Part shown: positions 47,708 through 58,849 of the stretch, one piece after another
How positions within the stretch are numbered: position 1 is the first letter of the stretch
Layout of the letters: each line of letters begins with the position of its first letter
NCBI GenBank assembly: GCA_024663395.1
Contig: JANFAH010000001.1
Coordinates: 806,001-870,000 of the forward strand
Length of the DNA stretch: 64,000 nt
Reading direction: 5' to 3'
Origin: Pisolithus tinctorius
Taxonomy: Eukaryota; Basidiomycota; Agaricomycetes; Boletales; Pisolithaceae
The notes under the pieces: model-generated
Told to the model about the DNA's origin: nothing
Database searches by the model: none
Seen by the model: only the letters and a program-made list of their open reading frames with translations
Translations under genes and position numbers: made by a program

Positions 47708-48617
47708 TCATTGATAGTAGTAAAGGACATGATTTCGGTAGTAACTACTAAGTATTCGCAGTGGATGAAGACGGGGTAGCATCGCTGTTACAATTAATAA
47801 AACGACCTTTTGGAAAGGGCAAGAAACCCACCAGGTCTTAGTGCGGCTGAGTTGAACTGAGCCAAACAGATCTGACAGGTCGTCCACTTCAGCCCAGTAG
47901 GATTGTTCGCCTTCACTGAGAGCGGGCGAGGGCGTACGTGGTGCCGTGGGCCAGAAGGGCCCACCAGGGATCGGGATCGCGCGCAGTTCGCCGTTGTTAT
48001 ATGCGGCCGTATAATCTGCAAGGGCTCGCTGGAAGGTCTTACACTTGTAGTGAACTGTGCCACTGACGTCGAGAACCCGCAATGCGGCATCTTTCCTATG
48101 GGTTCGAGATTGAGCTGAACAGAGGATAGACAAAACAAATAATACCATGTATAAAATATGCCAACCTCTTGCCCGACGATAACGAGGTAAAACCCTTCAG
48201 GTGGGGAAGTTGGCTGCAGGACATCCGATGGGTGGGGAATGACACTGCTGTGAGACGTGGACGCACGAGGTACTGAAGGGGGGAAGGCTGAACCAGATTG
48301 TGACTTGGGAGTGGATTGCGGGGTGCTTGAGGCCGATGGTGGGGTAGTGGTAGAGCCAGTAATTGTCGCCGACGGACTACATTTTCGAGGACTCCTAAGA
48401 GTGGTCCTGGTAACATGACTACGTTTCACCACGGTTTTGACCTTGGTTTCCGTAGTCCCTTCACAAGTAGTCTTGGTCGTTGTGATACGTGTGATCGTCT
48501 CCTCCGTATCTCGCTCTGTAGATCGTGCTATCTGCCAGCTACCATCATCTAACAAGATGTAAAATCCTAGATAAAAAAAAATAAGTCTTCTGTCCTACCT
48601 TCGACACTCGACACCAT
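47708..48617 (-). CDS. RNase H1 N-terminal-like domain protein, copy 2
   Basis: Mirror of 32,621-33,530 with identical coding frames. It still diverges from the transposase start at 48,783, so the shared promoter interval (48,618-48,782) is kept, although the transposase downstream is broken. Confidence 0.7.
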
Positions 48618-48782
48618 GGTAAGACAAGCTTGTGGGTCAGTGCTAAGGACAATACTCAAGGACAGGAGTGCGAATGCTAGCGACGGCAGATAAGTTTGCA
48701 ATAAGTCTTGACAGCGCGGTAACGTCACGTGGTCTTGGTGAGGATAGGTCCCGCTCAATGGCATGAAGCACGGAAGCCAGTC

Positions 48783-51700
48783 ATGGCAGGGGGAGCAGCG
48801 CATCGTCACTCCCACAGATGCAGAAGCTTGACATCCTCGCGAATACGTCAGGTCCAGACCAAAGTTCACCAATCTGCAGGAGTTACGCGAACTCTCCATG
48901 AATTGGCAGGTCCAAGAAAAATCGCTGAACGGGCTGCACGTGCGGCAGAACGCAAACAAGAGCGACTAAGAGGTACGTTTTTGTTACGGTTAACAAAAAA
49001 GGCTCACTTTCGATAGAGATGACCAGCCGTATCAGCTGATTTTGACCAAATGACCATGGTAATTACCACAAAAGCAGTTACAGAATTCATGGCAACTACC
49101 ACTTCCCAATATAGACAATGCCCCCTGAGTGACAACCTCTGTCGGTGTTTGAAAAAAATTCAGATTAGAATGTTCCCACGGCAGGTTACCCTGTCACACC
49201 TGTACTGTGGCTATACAGATGAGCATGTGACCAGTAGATGTGATGGTCACATGATGAGTGACATAAGCAGGGATGACCCTAGATCACGTGATTTTTACGT
49301 AATTGATTACGTGATGGTGATCCTCCGGAGCGGTTTGTTACGTAATTTATCACGTGATCGTGGGAAAATATGCATGTGACTTAATCAATGTCACATGACA
49401 AGGTACAATCATTAGATCATCCAACCTATTACATAATGATCACATGTCAGTTTCTCCCCAGAACACTTGGTTATGTAATGGGTCACATGACAAGGTACAA
49501 TTATAGATCATGTGACCTTTTACATAATGATCATGTTACACTCTGGACCATTGGCTTATGTAATTGGTCACATGACTGTACTCATCATGTGATCTCACCT
49601 CTAGCACTCTGCACATGACTCAATCCATATCACATGACCAGCAATCCCACCCCTATTTGCATGCTGGGCATTTGTGGCTGTGCAAAAAATGCGAATTGTG
49701 TCCCCACCCATTCAATTCTTGACATATGGATCTGAATTTTTGTGTGTAGAATAGGTTACCATGTTGCTGCACATTGTCAAAGGCACAGCTGGTCTTGTCC
49801 AGTAGTTGCTGAGATATAATGGAAATGAAAACGCTAACAAAACATCACATCATTCATCTTACACATCCTTCATGCCATATCTGACACTTCAGAAGGGTTG
49901 GACACATGCATATCAATTCATAGACAAAGTTTGGTGTCACCCTGCTCAGATCTGAGAGAGCAAGATGCAAAATAAAGATTCAAGAGTGTGGGAAAGTGGG
50001 AAAAAGTCCCAAAATAACATATGGAGATTTTGAAAACATATCAAAAATGTGGATTTGCACACATCACAGTGACCCTGCCAACCCCAGACTTTGGGTGAGG
50101 AATGCAGCAATATGGCCTACCATGTTGGCACCATGTGCCTGGTGAGATATCCACTTAAACATGTCAAAATTGCGAAAATGTGTGCAATGGGGTAGTGGTG
50201 TTGACCTTGCACTGGCATAAATCTCCCATTGTCTCAATGAGTCAAGTGTACCATTTCGCATTTTTGACCATTTGCAGTGAGTATCACATCAGGCACTTGT
50301 TACTAATATCTTCCACCATGTCCCAATATCCCTCACCTAAGTTCTGGTAGTGGTAGCTGCACTGTGGGATGTGCTGTGCTATGTTTTTGATATGTTTTCA
50401 AAATCTCCACTATTTTATTTTCTCTTTTTGAAGCTTTCCCACGCTTCTGGGCTCAGTATTTGGCTTGCTGTTCACTCAATTCTAAATGGATAAACTTGAA
50501 ACTCTGGAAATGCATTGAAGGAATCTTCTTCAACCCTCCTGAAGTTTCAGATGTGGCATGCAGGATGTGTAAGTTGAATGGTGTGATGTTTTGTTGGCAT
50601 TTTCATTTCCATTATATCTCAGCAACTGCTGGACCAGACAGCCTGTGCCTTTGACAATGTGTAGCAACATGGTAGCCTATTCTACACACAAAAATTCAGA
50701 TCCATATGTCAAGAATTGAATGGGTGGGGACACAATTCGCATTTTTAGCACAGCCACAAATGCCTAGCATGCGAATAGGGGTGGGATTGCTGGTCATGTG
50801 ATATGGATTGAGTCATGTGCAGAGTGCTAGAGGTGAGATCACATGATGAGTACAGTCATGTGACCAATTACATAAGCCAATGGTCCAGAGTGTAACATGA
50901 TCATTATGTAAAAGGTCACATGATCTATAATTGTACCTTGTCATGTGACCCATTACATAACCAAGTGTTCTGGGGAGAAACTGACATGTGATCATTATGT
51001 AATAGGTTGGATGATCTAATGATTGTACCTTGTCATGTGACATTGATTAAGTCACATGCATATTTTCCCACGATCACGTGATAAATTACGTAACAAACCG
51101 CTCCGGAGGATCACCATCACGTAATCAATTACGTAAAAATCACGTGATCTAGGGTCATCCCTGCTTATGTCACTCATCATGTGACCATCACATCTACTGG
51201 TCACATGCTCATCTGTATAGCCACAGTACAGGTGTGACAGGGTAACCTGCCGTGGGAACATTCTAATCTGAATTTTTTTCAAACACCGACAGAGGTTGTC
51301 ACTCAGGGGGCATTGTCTATATTGGGAAGTGGTAGTTGCCATGAATTCTGTAACTGCTTTTGTGGTAACTACCACATTGCTTGGTCAAAGTCAGCAGACT
51401 CTGGTGCCGTGCTCTCCCATTACCCCCAAGGTCGCCATTACAGTGCAAGCTCTTGACCTGTACCACACTGTTCGTCAACGTTGCCCCCATCTTTCCATCC
51501 AGGGATACGTCAAATCGCTCTGCGATATACACAGGGTTTGCGATTAATATATATTCCGAGGTACCTGAACGCTAACCCTTGACCATCCAGGTCCCATTTC
51601 ACAATCACCGCTCACGTCAATTTTCCATCGTGCTCGACGTTTACTTGCAAATTTTAGCACTCGTCTCGAACCTTGTGCACCAGGCACTGCAGCGCGATCA

Positions 51701-53987
51701 ACCTGACTGGTGGCTCAAGCACGGCTGTCCTTCTTGTACTTACGAATTGCAGGACGAACCGACAATGCGATTCAAGATGCTATTTGCTCAGGACGGGAAT
51801 GACTCTCTCAAGAGAGTGGCGACCAGGGTACTGGACAGCAACCTCGATGATGCTTCCCCTCTTACCCCTTCTCATCCTATGCTGGAGGGTGCATTTCATC
51901 ATGAACAATATCTGACCCGTGATTTTGTCGAGAAATTTGCATCCAGACGGCAGACAGGTCACAGCATCGTTGCGGAGGTGAGAAGTTGTTCTGTTCGCGT
52001 TTATTTTCTAGACTTCTTTCTGCATGATAGGATGGTGATGGGAACCTTTGTGCAGAGCACTGGAAAAACATGAAGGACAGTGCTACACAAAAAATGTGGA
52101 GCGTATTTGACGAAACAGGAGTCTTCATAGCAGTCTGTCGGCATGGCTTCTGCCTGCTTATCGCAGATATGGTACAAAGTGGCGAACAGTACGTAGACTA
52201 CTTAGAAAGCCCTACTCGCAAACTCACTCATACACAGGTCCAAGTACGTGCTCGCGGTGACGTCCAAACTCCTCGACGCGTTTGGTTCAGATTTGGGCGG
52301 TGGATATGACATCGGCTGTCGATTCAAGACCACTCTAGCATCTAGCGTCCTGGGCGAGCGTGCACGATCACTCAACTATACGTCTCTTGTTAATGCGTTC
52401 CACAGCCACGCTCATAACAGGCTATGTCAGTTAGACAACCTCACAACCTACGTCGAAGGTCTCGGACTCGAAGATCTCGAAGGTTGCAAGAGGGCTTTTT
52501 CAAAGAGCAATGCCCTTGCGCCGTCTACTCGATACGCGTCAATTTTTCACAGAAGGCAGGCAATTGCGTGCTATTTTGAACACAATGACGAACTGGAAGT
52601 GTACGCAAATCTCAGTAAGTAATTAACCTTACCCATCTCGACGTATCTAATCCTAAGCAGCAAAGTTCTTACTGAATAACTACAAACAAGCCCTCAATCT
52701 TCTTTCTAATGGCCGCTTGACCCTCGAACGGCTGATGTGCGAGCTAGGAGTAAGCGACCCTGATACCTTTAAGCTTTGGTTGGACGAAGAACGTGAATAT
52801 CTCGGGTCCCTCCTGCGCGAGCCTGTGGAAGAAACGCTGCAGATGGAATATTGGCAACGGCTTGTAAATCTAGCTGGGAGCAGGTAGGCACTATTACATA
52901 GAGAGGTTAGCGTTCTGACTATCAGTAAATTTAGCAAACACCTCGAGTCGATCCTATCTACATGGACTGTCATTATGGCTAACGATGCAGCGTCCCCTCG
53001 GAGTGATAGCAGTGCAACAAGGAAAGCGGAGACCATGCGCCGCCATGCCCAAGAGAACTACGAAAAGGACTTGAAGGCTGTACAGGAGCTCGAGGGACGC
53101 CTCGAGATAACACACCACTGGGTACCGGAGGACGAGGAATGGCAGGCGGCAGCCCGCCTGGTCGCCAATCGAAAATATCAACGGGCATTGGATAACGTTG
53201 AGCGATTGGTTGTGTCAAGGATCTTCGAGCTGTCAAAGATGAACCAGTCTGGCACTGGTAAGTCCACCTTAGTCGAATTTGTATCGCACTGACGATTGCA
53301 GGCTATAAACTTCATAAGCACATTGGCAAGGCCTTGCAAACACGCTCAGCTGCCATCCGGGCTGCCCTCTCCCAATATAATGCTGCAGCCAAAGTCCTCG
53401 GCCGTCGAACACTGGAATTTGAGGAGGTTGTTGAGTACGCATTCCTAGCTGACTTTGATCTTCTCAGAGATACACGGAAGGACATATCGACCCGCCCATG
53501 GGCGTCACCCACTGCCCGCCTCGCCATAAACATGTATTTCAAGTTATGCCGGGCTGAGGAAGAAGTGGTTCGCCTGAATGTGGAGATTCGTCGTGTTGTT
53601 ACATATCTTATTGATGAAGACCACTACCTCCAGGCTTGTGAAGCCCTCTACCAGGATACCAACCCCGCGCTTGCATACCAAATTTCTAGGTACCGTGCCA
53701 TCCGCTCCCGATTCACCCCATTGCACCTCCATACCCTCGAAAAAATATCCCATCTCCCCGGATTCAGGGGTACCCTAACCCCTGGCATTAGCGTATCACG
53801 TGGCCCAGGGGATAGCACACATGTCCCGCAGCGGGTCCCTATACAGTCCGTATTGTCATCCCCACCTATTTGTACAGATGATGGCGAAGAGGAGGCTGAT
53901 GAAGACCTTGACGATGATCATGGGGATGATTTGGAGGAGCAATGCGAGGCGTTGCAGCATATCCTAAGTGTTACTACAGACACATAA
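48783..53987 (+). pseudogene. KDZ transposase, copy 2 (split by fold-back insertion)
   Basis: Exon 1 (from 48,783) and its donor survive to ~49,019, then 2.36 kb of fold-back DNA intervenes. Coding sequence resumes near 51,405. Missing are the exons holding LDVSHAGGEFQELT and AYMAWSL (about 31,600-32,215 in copy 1). The downstream catalytic region is intact: KHGCPSCTYEL, FAQDGNDSLKR, GGGYDIGC, LREPVEETLQMEYWQ and an uninterrupted C-terminal exon (53,305-53,987). At the position of copy 1's premature stop this copy reads CGA. Its defect is therefore N-terminal, copy 1's C-terminal. Confidence 0.9.
49035..51395. mobile_element. 2.36-kb fold-back element inserted in KDZ copy 2
   Basis: Inverted arms of about 1.07 kb (paired coordinates sum to 100,431) around a ~230-bp centre. 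The outer ~620 bp of each arm are nearly identical; the inner parts are clearly diverged. No coding gene was recognised. The outer arms are packed with CACATGA/CACGTGA and TACATAA/TACGTAA words. The inner part shares gtgggaaa..., gagattttgaaaacatatca with the palindrome at 56,038-58,423. The insertion coincides with loss of ~0.6 kb of KDZ sequence, and no clean target duplication was seen. Confidence 0.8.
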
Positions 53988-54857
53988 GTAGATAAATTAC
54001 TTAAATGTCCTTGCATCAGTTGACTTTGGCGAGAATATGGGATTTCATGTGACAGGGCACTAGTTGCGTATGAATACTACATGTTCGTGAAATTCCGATG
54101 TTTGTGCGTTGTGTAGTTGTTGAGATATGCGAGCTCGCTGTCGACAACGGCGACGAGAGGTGTCGGGGATGACACGTCACGTGCGTGGGAAGTACGGGTG
54201 GGCGTTGATGACAAAGCCCAGTGCGATGCGGCACCACTCTGGTAGCTTAGTACTTAGTATCTAGTGGTAATTAATAATATGTTACAGAATGCTAGCTAGA
54301 CATGAGTACTATACAGCCGTGAAAGTCCGATGTTTGCGCGTTGTGTAGTTGTTGAGATATGCGAGTTTGCTGTCGGCAACGGCGACGAGAGGTGTCGGGG
54401 ATGACGCGTCACGTGCGTGGGAAGTACGGGTGGTGTGTTGATGACAAATCCTAGTGCGACGCGGCACAGCTCTGGTAGCTTAGTACATAGTATCTAGTGG
54501 TAATTAATAATATGTTACAGAATGCTAGCTAGACATGAGTACTATACGGCCGTGAAAGTCCGATGCTTGTACGTTGTGTAGTTGTTGAGATATGCAAGCT
54601 CGCTGTCGACAACGGCGACGAGAGGTGTCGGGGATGACGCGTCACGTGCGTGGGAAGCATCGGCGGGGCGCTGATGACAAATCCCAGTGCGCCTGGTGTG
54701 GCTCAGGTAGATTAGTGGCTCTTAATCTTTTTAAGTACTCTACGGTATTCAATAATTATTCATTGAGGGGGAAAACACCTCAAATGCCTTGTCTTAGACC
54801 GACATCAAAACAGCAATGTTGTGTCTAATTAGATTATATAAGTGGGAGTATCAGGTG

Positions 54858-54865
54858 GCATATAG
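54858..54865. repeat. 8-bp KDZ flank GCATATAG
   Basis: Follows the terminal CAGGTG of KDZ copy 2; reverse complement of the flank to the right of copy 1 (38,667-38,674). Confidence 0.85.
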
Positions 54866-56037
54866 TCGATGTACTAACATTTATTTGCAGTTGATAAGTG
54901 GTATGAGTGACTCAACGTCCAATGCTCGATGGATCTCAATTCGGTGAAGCATGCAGGTTTAGCATACATTTCTCCCCCTTGTACACATCACCCCTGGATG
55001 CCTTTTAATTGGTACGCATGCTGGTTTCTCTTTTAACTTGTGTATTACTGTAAACTCCTGGATAGGCTATCGCAAGGACAACGAATGTTTGCCCATTACT
55101 TTCACCCCCCGAAGACCCTGACCGTGCACCCCCCAAGCCGTCACCATGCACTCGTAGTAACTTGAATCTCCAAGACATTTCGTGTGCCCTCGATTTTGGG
55201 CTGATGAAATTGTCTGGCGGTGATCCTCAACACTGGTCAACTCTTCACTCAATCCTGTCTTTTTGGTGGGTAACATGGAGGGGCTCTTGTCTCGCCTTCA
55301 GCTCTGGGAAAGAGTCGTCCGACATTCTCCTGTTTGAAATCCGGTTAAACTTCATGTGTGACAACAAAAAATTGTTATTTTTGCTAATATAATGTCAAAT
55401 GCGAGTTCCTATTACAAATGGTGTGAACTTAGTAAGCCCTGGCAAGGCATACAAAGGCTAGCAAGGCCAGGCAATGCATACTGGGCCTGGCAAGGCCTTG
55501 TAGATTATGCTATGCTGGCAGTACCTAGCCAGTTGAAGTGTTTTTGTCTTAGTTACTGATAGGCCTTGTAGCATCTACTAGGCATAGCACTTCCTATTAA
55601 GGCCTATTAATGCCTAGCTAGGTCTAGCAACGCCTCACTAGATTTAGACACTTTTGCTGATGACAGAGATATGGAAAGCCAGATGGTCACACTCAGGTAC
55701 ATGGTAGGGGATGTGCCGTACACCTACTGCATTTGGTAGTCGTCCACCTTGGGACCCGGGACAGCCCCAGAAAAATACACATGGGTGTTTATAGGTGTTT
55801 ATGCAAACTCTGCCAAGGTCGAGTCCAAGTAATGACATCCTAGTTACCGTAGTACTACATAATGTATCAAGTACCACAGGTACTCGCCTTCCACTAATAC
55901 CATGCCTTGCTGGGAGAGCATCAGTGCAAAAGTGTGCTCGGAATCGCTGCTATTCAGGGCATCGATGATCATATCAATTGCCAGGCAGTACTGTGAAAAT
56001 GAACCTTCAGTATCTCGGCAGCTGTCAAGCACACTCT
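54866..56037. other. Gene-poor stretch with low-complexity repeats and a gene fragment
   Basis: 55,430-55,640 is dense in ggcaaggc, gcctag and ctaggc words, resembling 39,030-39,120. A minus-strand frame at 55,844-56,090 (FQSVLDSCRDTEGSFSQYCL) looks like coding sequence but is not recognised, and runs into the palindrome starting at 56,038. No complete gene is seen. Confidence 0.45.
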
Positions 56038-58423
56038 GGAACTTCAATTGCAGCTGCTTGTCGAAAGCCGAGACTGAAGCTTCACATTATGTAATTGTGT
56101 AGCCACACCTCTCGTGGAGCGCTGCCCGCCCTTGCCCGCCTGCCGTAGATAATTACTGACAAGTTAAAAATGCTGCTGGCCCGCCACTACTCCCAACCCA
56201 CGTCCGCATTTGGTATATATTGAAATTTCCCACCCTACTGCCCTGTAGTCCCCTGGGTCAGCTCCCTTGCCCTACTGGGCTCTATCTTCTGCTGGCATGC
56301 ATCATATATGATCATTAACATGAAGTATAAGTATATTAGAGCACAATTGAATGCTTAGTTGAGTATATTAGTGACCCTGAATAGCTTGGAAATGAGATAG
56401 GGGTAAAAAGCCAAAAAGCGGACGCTTTTTGACATATTGGACATATCTACTTGGTTGTCACGTCTCCTTCAAGGTAATATGTATGCCTACAACATATCCA
56501 AAGTTCATAGCCTTTGATGGAGTGCTTTACATGTGGTGACACAATCTCCTCCTCCCTGTATTTCACTGTAGAAAATTTTTTCTGGGTCTTTTTGTGCTGG
56601 TACTGTAATGTAACATGGTATAGTAGTTACACTTAGTGAATTGGTGCATAATTGGACCACCCATCAGGTGGCTGAGAAGCACTGAATTGCTAGAAAGGAT
56701 TTCAGGGGTTACAGACAAAAAAGTGTTCGCAATTTTGCTACATTTGATGTGGGCATTTGAGAAGGACATCCCCCAATTGTAGTGGCCCTCTGTACCTATA
56801 TAATATCACAAGCTCATTGAATGGGGTGGAGCTCCTGAGGTGTTGTGCCATGGTCCTTCCCCTGCTGGTATTTAGGGGTTCCATCAATTTCCAGGCAGTA
56901 TATTGCTATTCCGACTATCTAGAGATCTATTGAATATTTATTCACAGCCAAAAAATAAATACCAAGTCCACACCAGAAGGGGAGAGAGCAGGGGAAGGAA
57001 AACAATCACCCAGAGAGCGTGGGAAAATGCGCAAAAAGTTGCGGAGACTTTTAAAACATATCAAAAAGATGGAATGGTACATCACACACAGTGTCTGGTA
57101 CTCAATGGATGGTAGTACTGAGATTTTAACATCTGATAGCTCCTCCTAGAATTATATTACACCTACTTCAGTGTGTCACACCCTCAGAACTTGAGACTTG
57201 GTACCAGTCTCTTATCCTGAGTAGTGAAATGTATTTACTGGATCAGAAGTCCACATGTATCATTTTTCACGTGTTTTTGGGTTCTCTGGGTAATGTAGGT
57301 ATTATATTACATGAAGGCATGTCCCATGACCAAGGGGAACACGGTACTCCATCCATTGAGTACCAGACACTGTGTGTGATGTACCATTCCATCTTTTTGA
57401 TATGTTTTAAAAGTCTCCGCAACTTTTTGCGCATTTTCCCACGCTCTCTGGGTGATTGTTTTCCTTCCCCTGCTCTCTCCCCTTCTGGTGTGGACTTGGT
57501 ATTTATTTTTTGGCTGTGAATAAATATTCAATAGATCTCTAGATAGTCGGAATAGCAATATACTGCCTGGAAATTGATGGAACCCCTAAATACCAGCAGG
57601 GGAAGGACCATGGCACAACACCTCAGGAGCTCCACCCCATTCAATGAGCTTGTGATATTATATAGGTACAGAGGGCCACTACAATTGGGGGATGTCCTTC
57701 TCAAATGCCCACATCAAATGTAGCAAAATTGCGAACACTTTTTTGTCTGTAACCCCTGAAATCCTTTCTAGCAATTCAGTGCTTCTCAGCCACCTGATGG
57801 GTGGTCCAATTATGCACCAATTCACTAAGTGTAACTACTATACCATGTTACATTACAGTACCAGCACAAAAAGACCCAGAAAAAATTTTCTACAGTGAAA
57901 TACAGGGAGGAGGAGATTGTGTCACCACATGTAAAGCACTCCATCAAAGGCTATGAACTTTGGATATGTTGTAGGCATACATATTACCTTGAAGGAGACG
58001 TGACAACCAAGTAGATATGTCCAATATGTCAAAAAGCGTCCGCTTTTTGGCTTTTTACCCCTATCTCATTTCCAAGCTATTCAGGGTCACTAATATACTC
58101 AACTAAGCATTCAATTGTGCTCTAATATACTTATACTTCATGTTAATGATCATATATGATGCATGCCAGCAGAAGATAGAGCCCAGTAGGGCAAGGGAGC
58201 TGACCCAGGGGACTACAGGGCAGTAGGGTGGGAAATTTCAATATATACCAAATGCGGACGTGGGTTGGGAGTAGTGGCGGGCCAGCAGCATTTTTAACTT
58301 GTCAGTAATTATCTACGGCAGGCGGGCAAGGGCGGGCAGCGCTCCACGAGAGGTGTGGCTACACAATTACATAATGTGAAGCTTCAGTCTCGGCTTTCGA
58401 CAAGCAGCTGCAATTGAAGTTCC
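56038..58423. repeat. 2.39-kb palindrome containing hAT-like ends
   Basis: Arms 56,038-57,112 and 57,349-58,423 (1,075 bp each) pair with a constant sum of 114,461; the spacer is 236 bp. All frames compared are identical between arms. About 80 bp inside each edge lies a GC-rich sequence (agcgctgcccgcccttgccc) that resembles a hAT-type terminal repeat. The outermost ~80 bp on both sides are copies of the flanking coding-like fragment, so the palindrome includes non-transposon DNA. No protein-coding gene was recognised. Confidence 0.85.
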
Positions 58424-58729
58424 ACTGTTCTCGACAGTGGCCGAGAGTGATGCTTCAAAAAATACAGTGTAGGGTGTTTTCTGACGAAGAAATTGATGAT
58501 GACGACCTATTCCTAGACAAGTGATAGATACTTTGTAGTATGTCAGGCTCGTATCTACATTTTCGTGGCCATTTTTCATGATTCATTATAATATATGCAA
58601 AGCCGTTAAATTACATCTCAGGTAAGTTTGCGGTGTCTTGGGTCCCAAGGGGGTCAATTACCAAGTCTAGTATTTACGGGCGCCTCGCCCACTGCCTTTC
58701 TGAGCGTGACCGTCCGGCTTTCCATACAG
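58424..58729. other. Unassigned stretch
   Basis: Nothing supportable seen. It ends at ccggctttccatac, a short sequence also seen near the outer end of the alpha-kinase element and its derivative, directly before the segmental duplication resumes. Confidence 0.4.
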
Positions 58730-58849
58730 AGATGTCGTGACATCCACTAATGACAACATTGAAAAGCATGGAGTCGTATTGTACGCAGTCCGGGAATGAC
58801 GAGGAATAAGCGAGACTGGTAGAAGTATATGTGCGGCCAGCACCGTCCA

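Larger units (their letters stand above)
42572..54857 (-). mobile_element. KDZ (Kyakuja-type) DNA transposon, copy 2 (12.3 kb)
   Basis: Inverted copy of 28,144-38,666. From 42,572 to ~49,019, paired coordinates sum to 81,238; from ~51,405 to 54,857 they sum to 83,001. The change is due to a 2.36-kb fold-back insertion that replaced ~0.6 kb. Point differences from copy 1 are few and mostly at CpG sites. The terminal repeats with ~230-bp subrepeats are at 42,572-43,450 and 54,020-54,857. Confidence 0.9.

Noticed and set aside
28144..54857. A TET/JBP-type oxygenase gene, often linked to KDZ elements
   Set aside because: I looked for the Fe-binding H-x-D pattern and related blocks in all four KDZ-borne genes and saw none.
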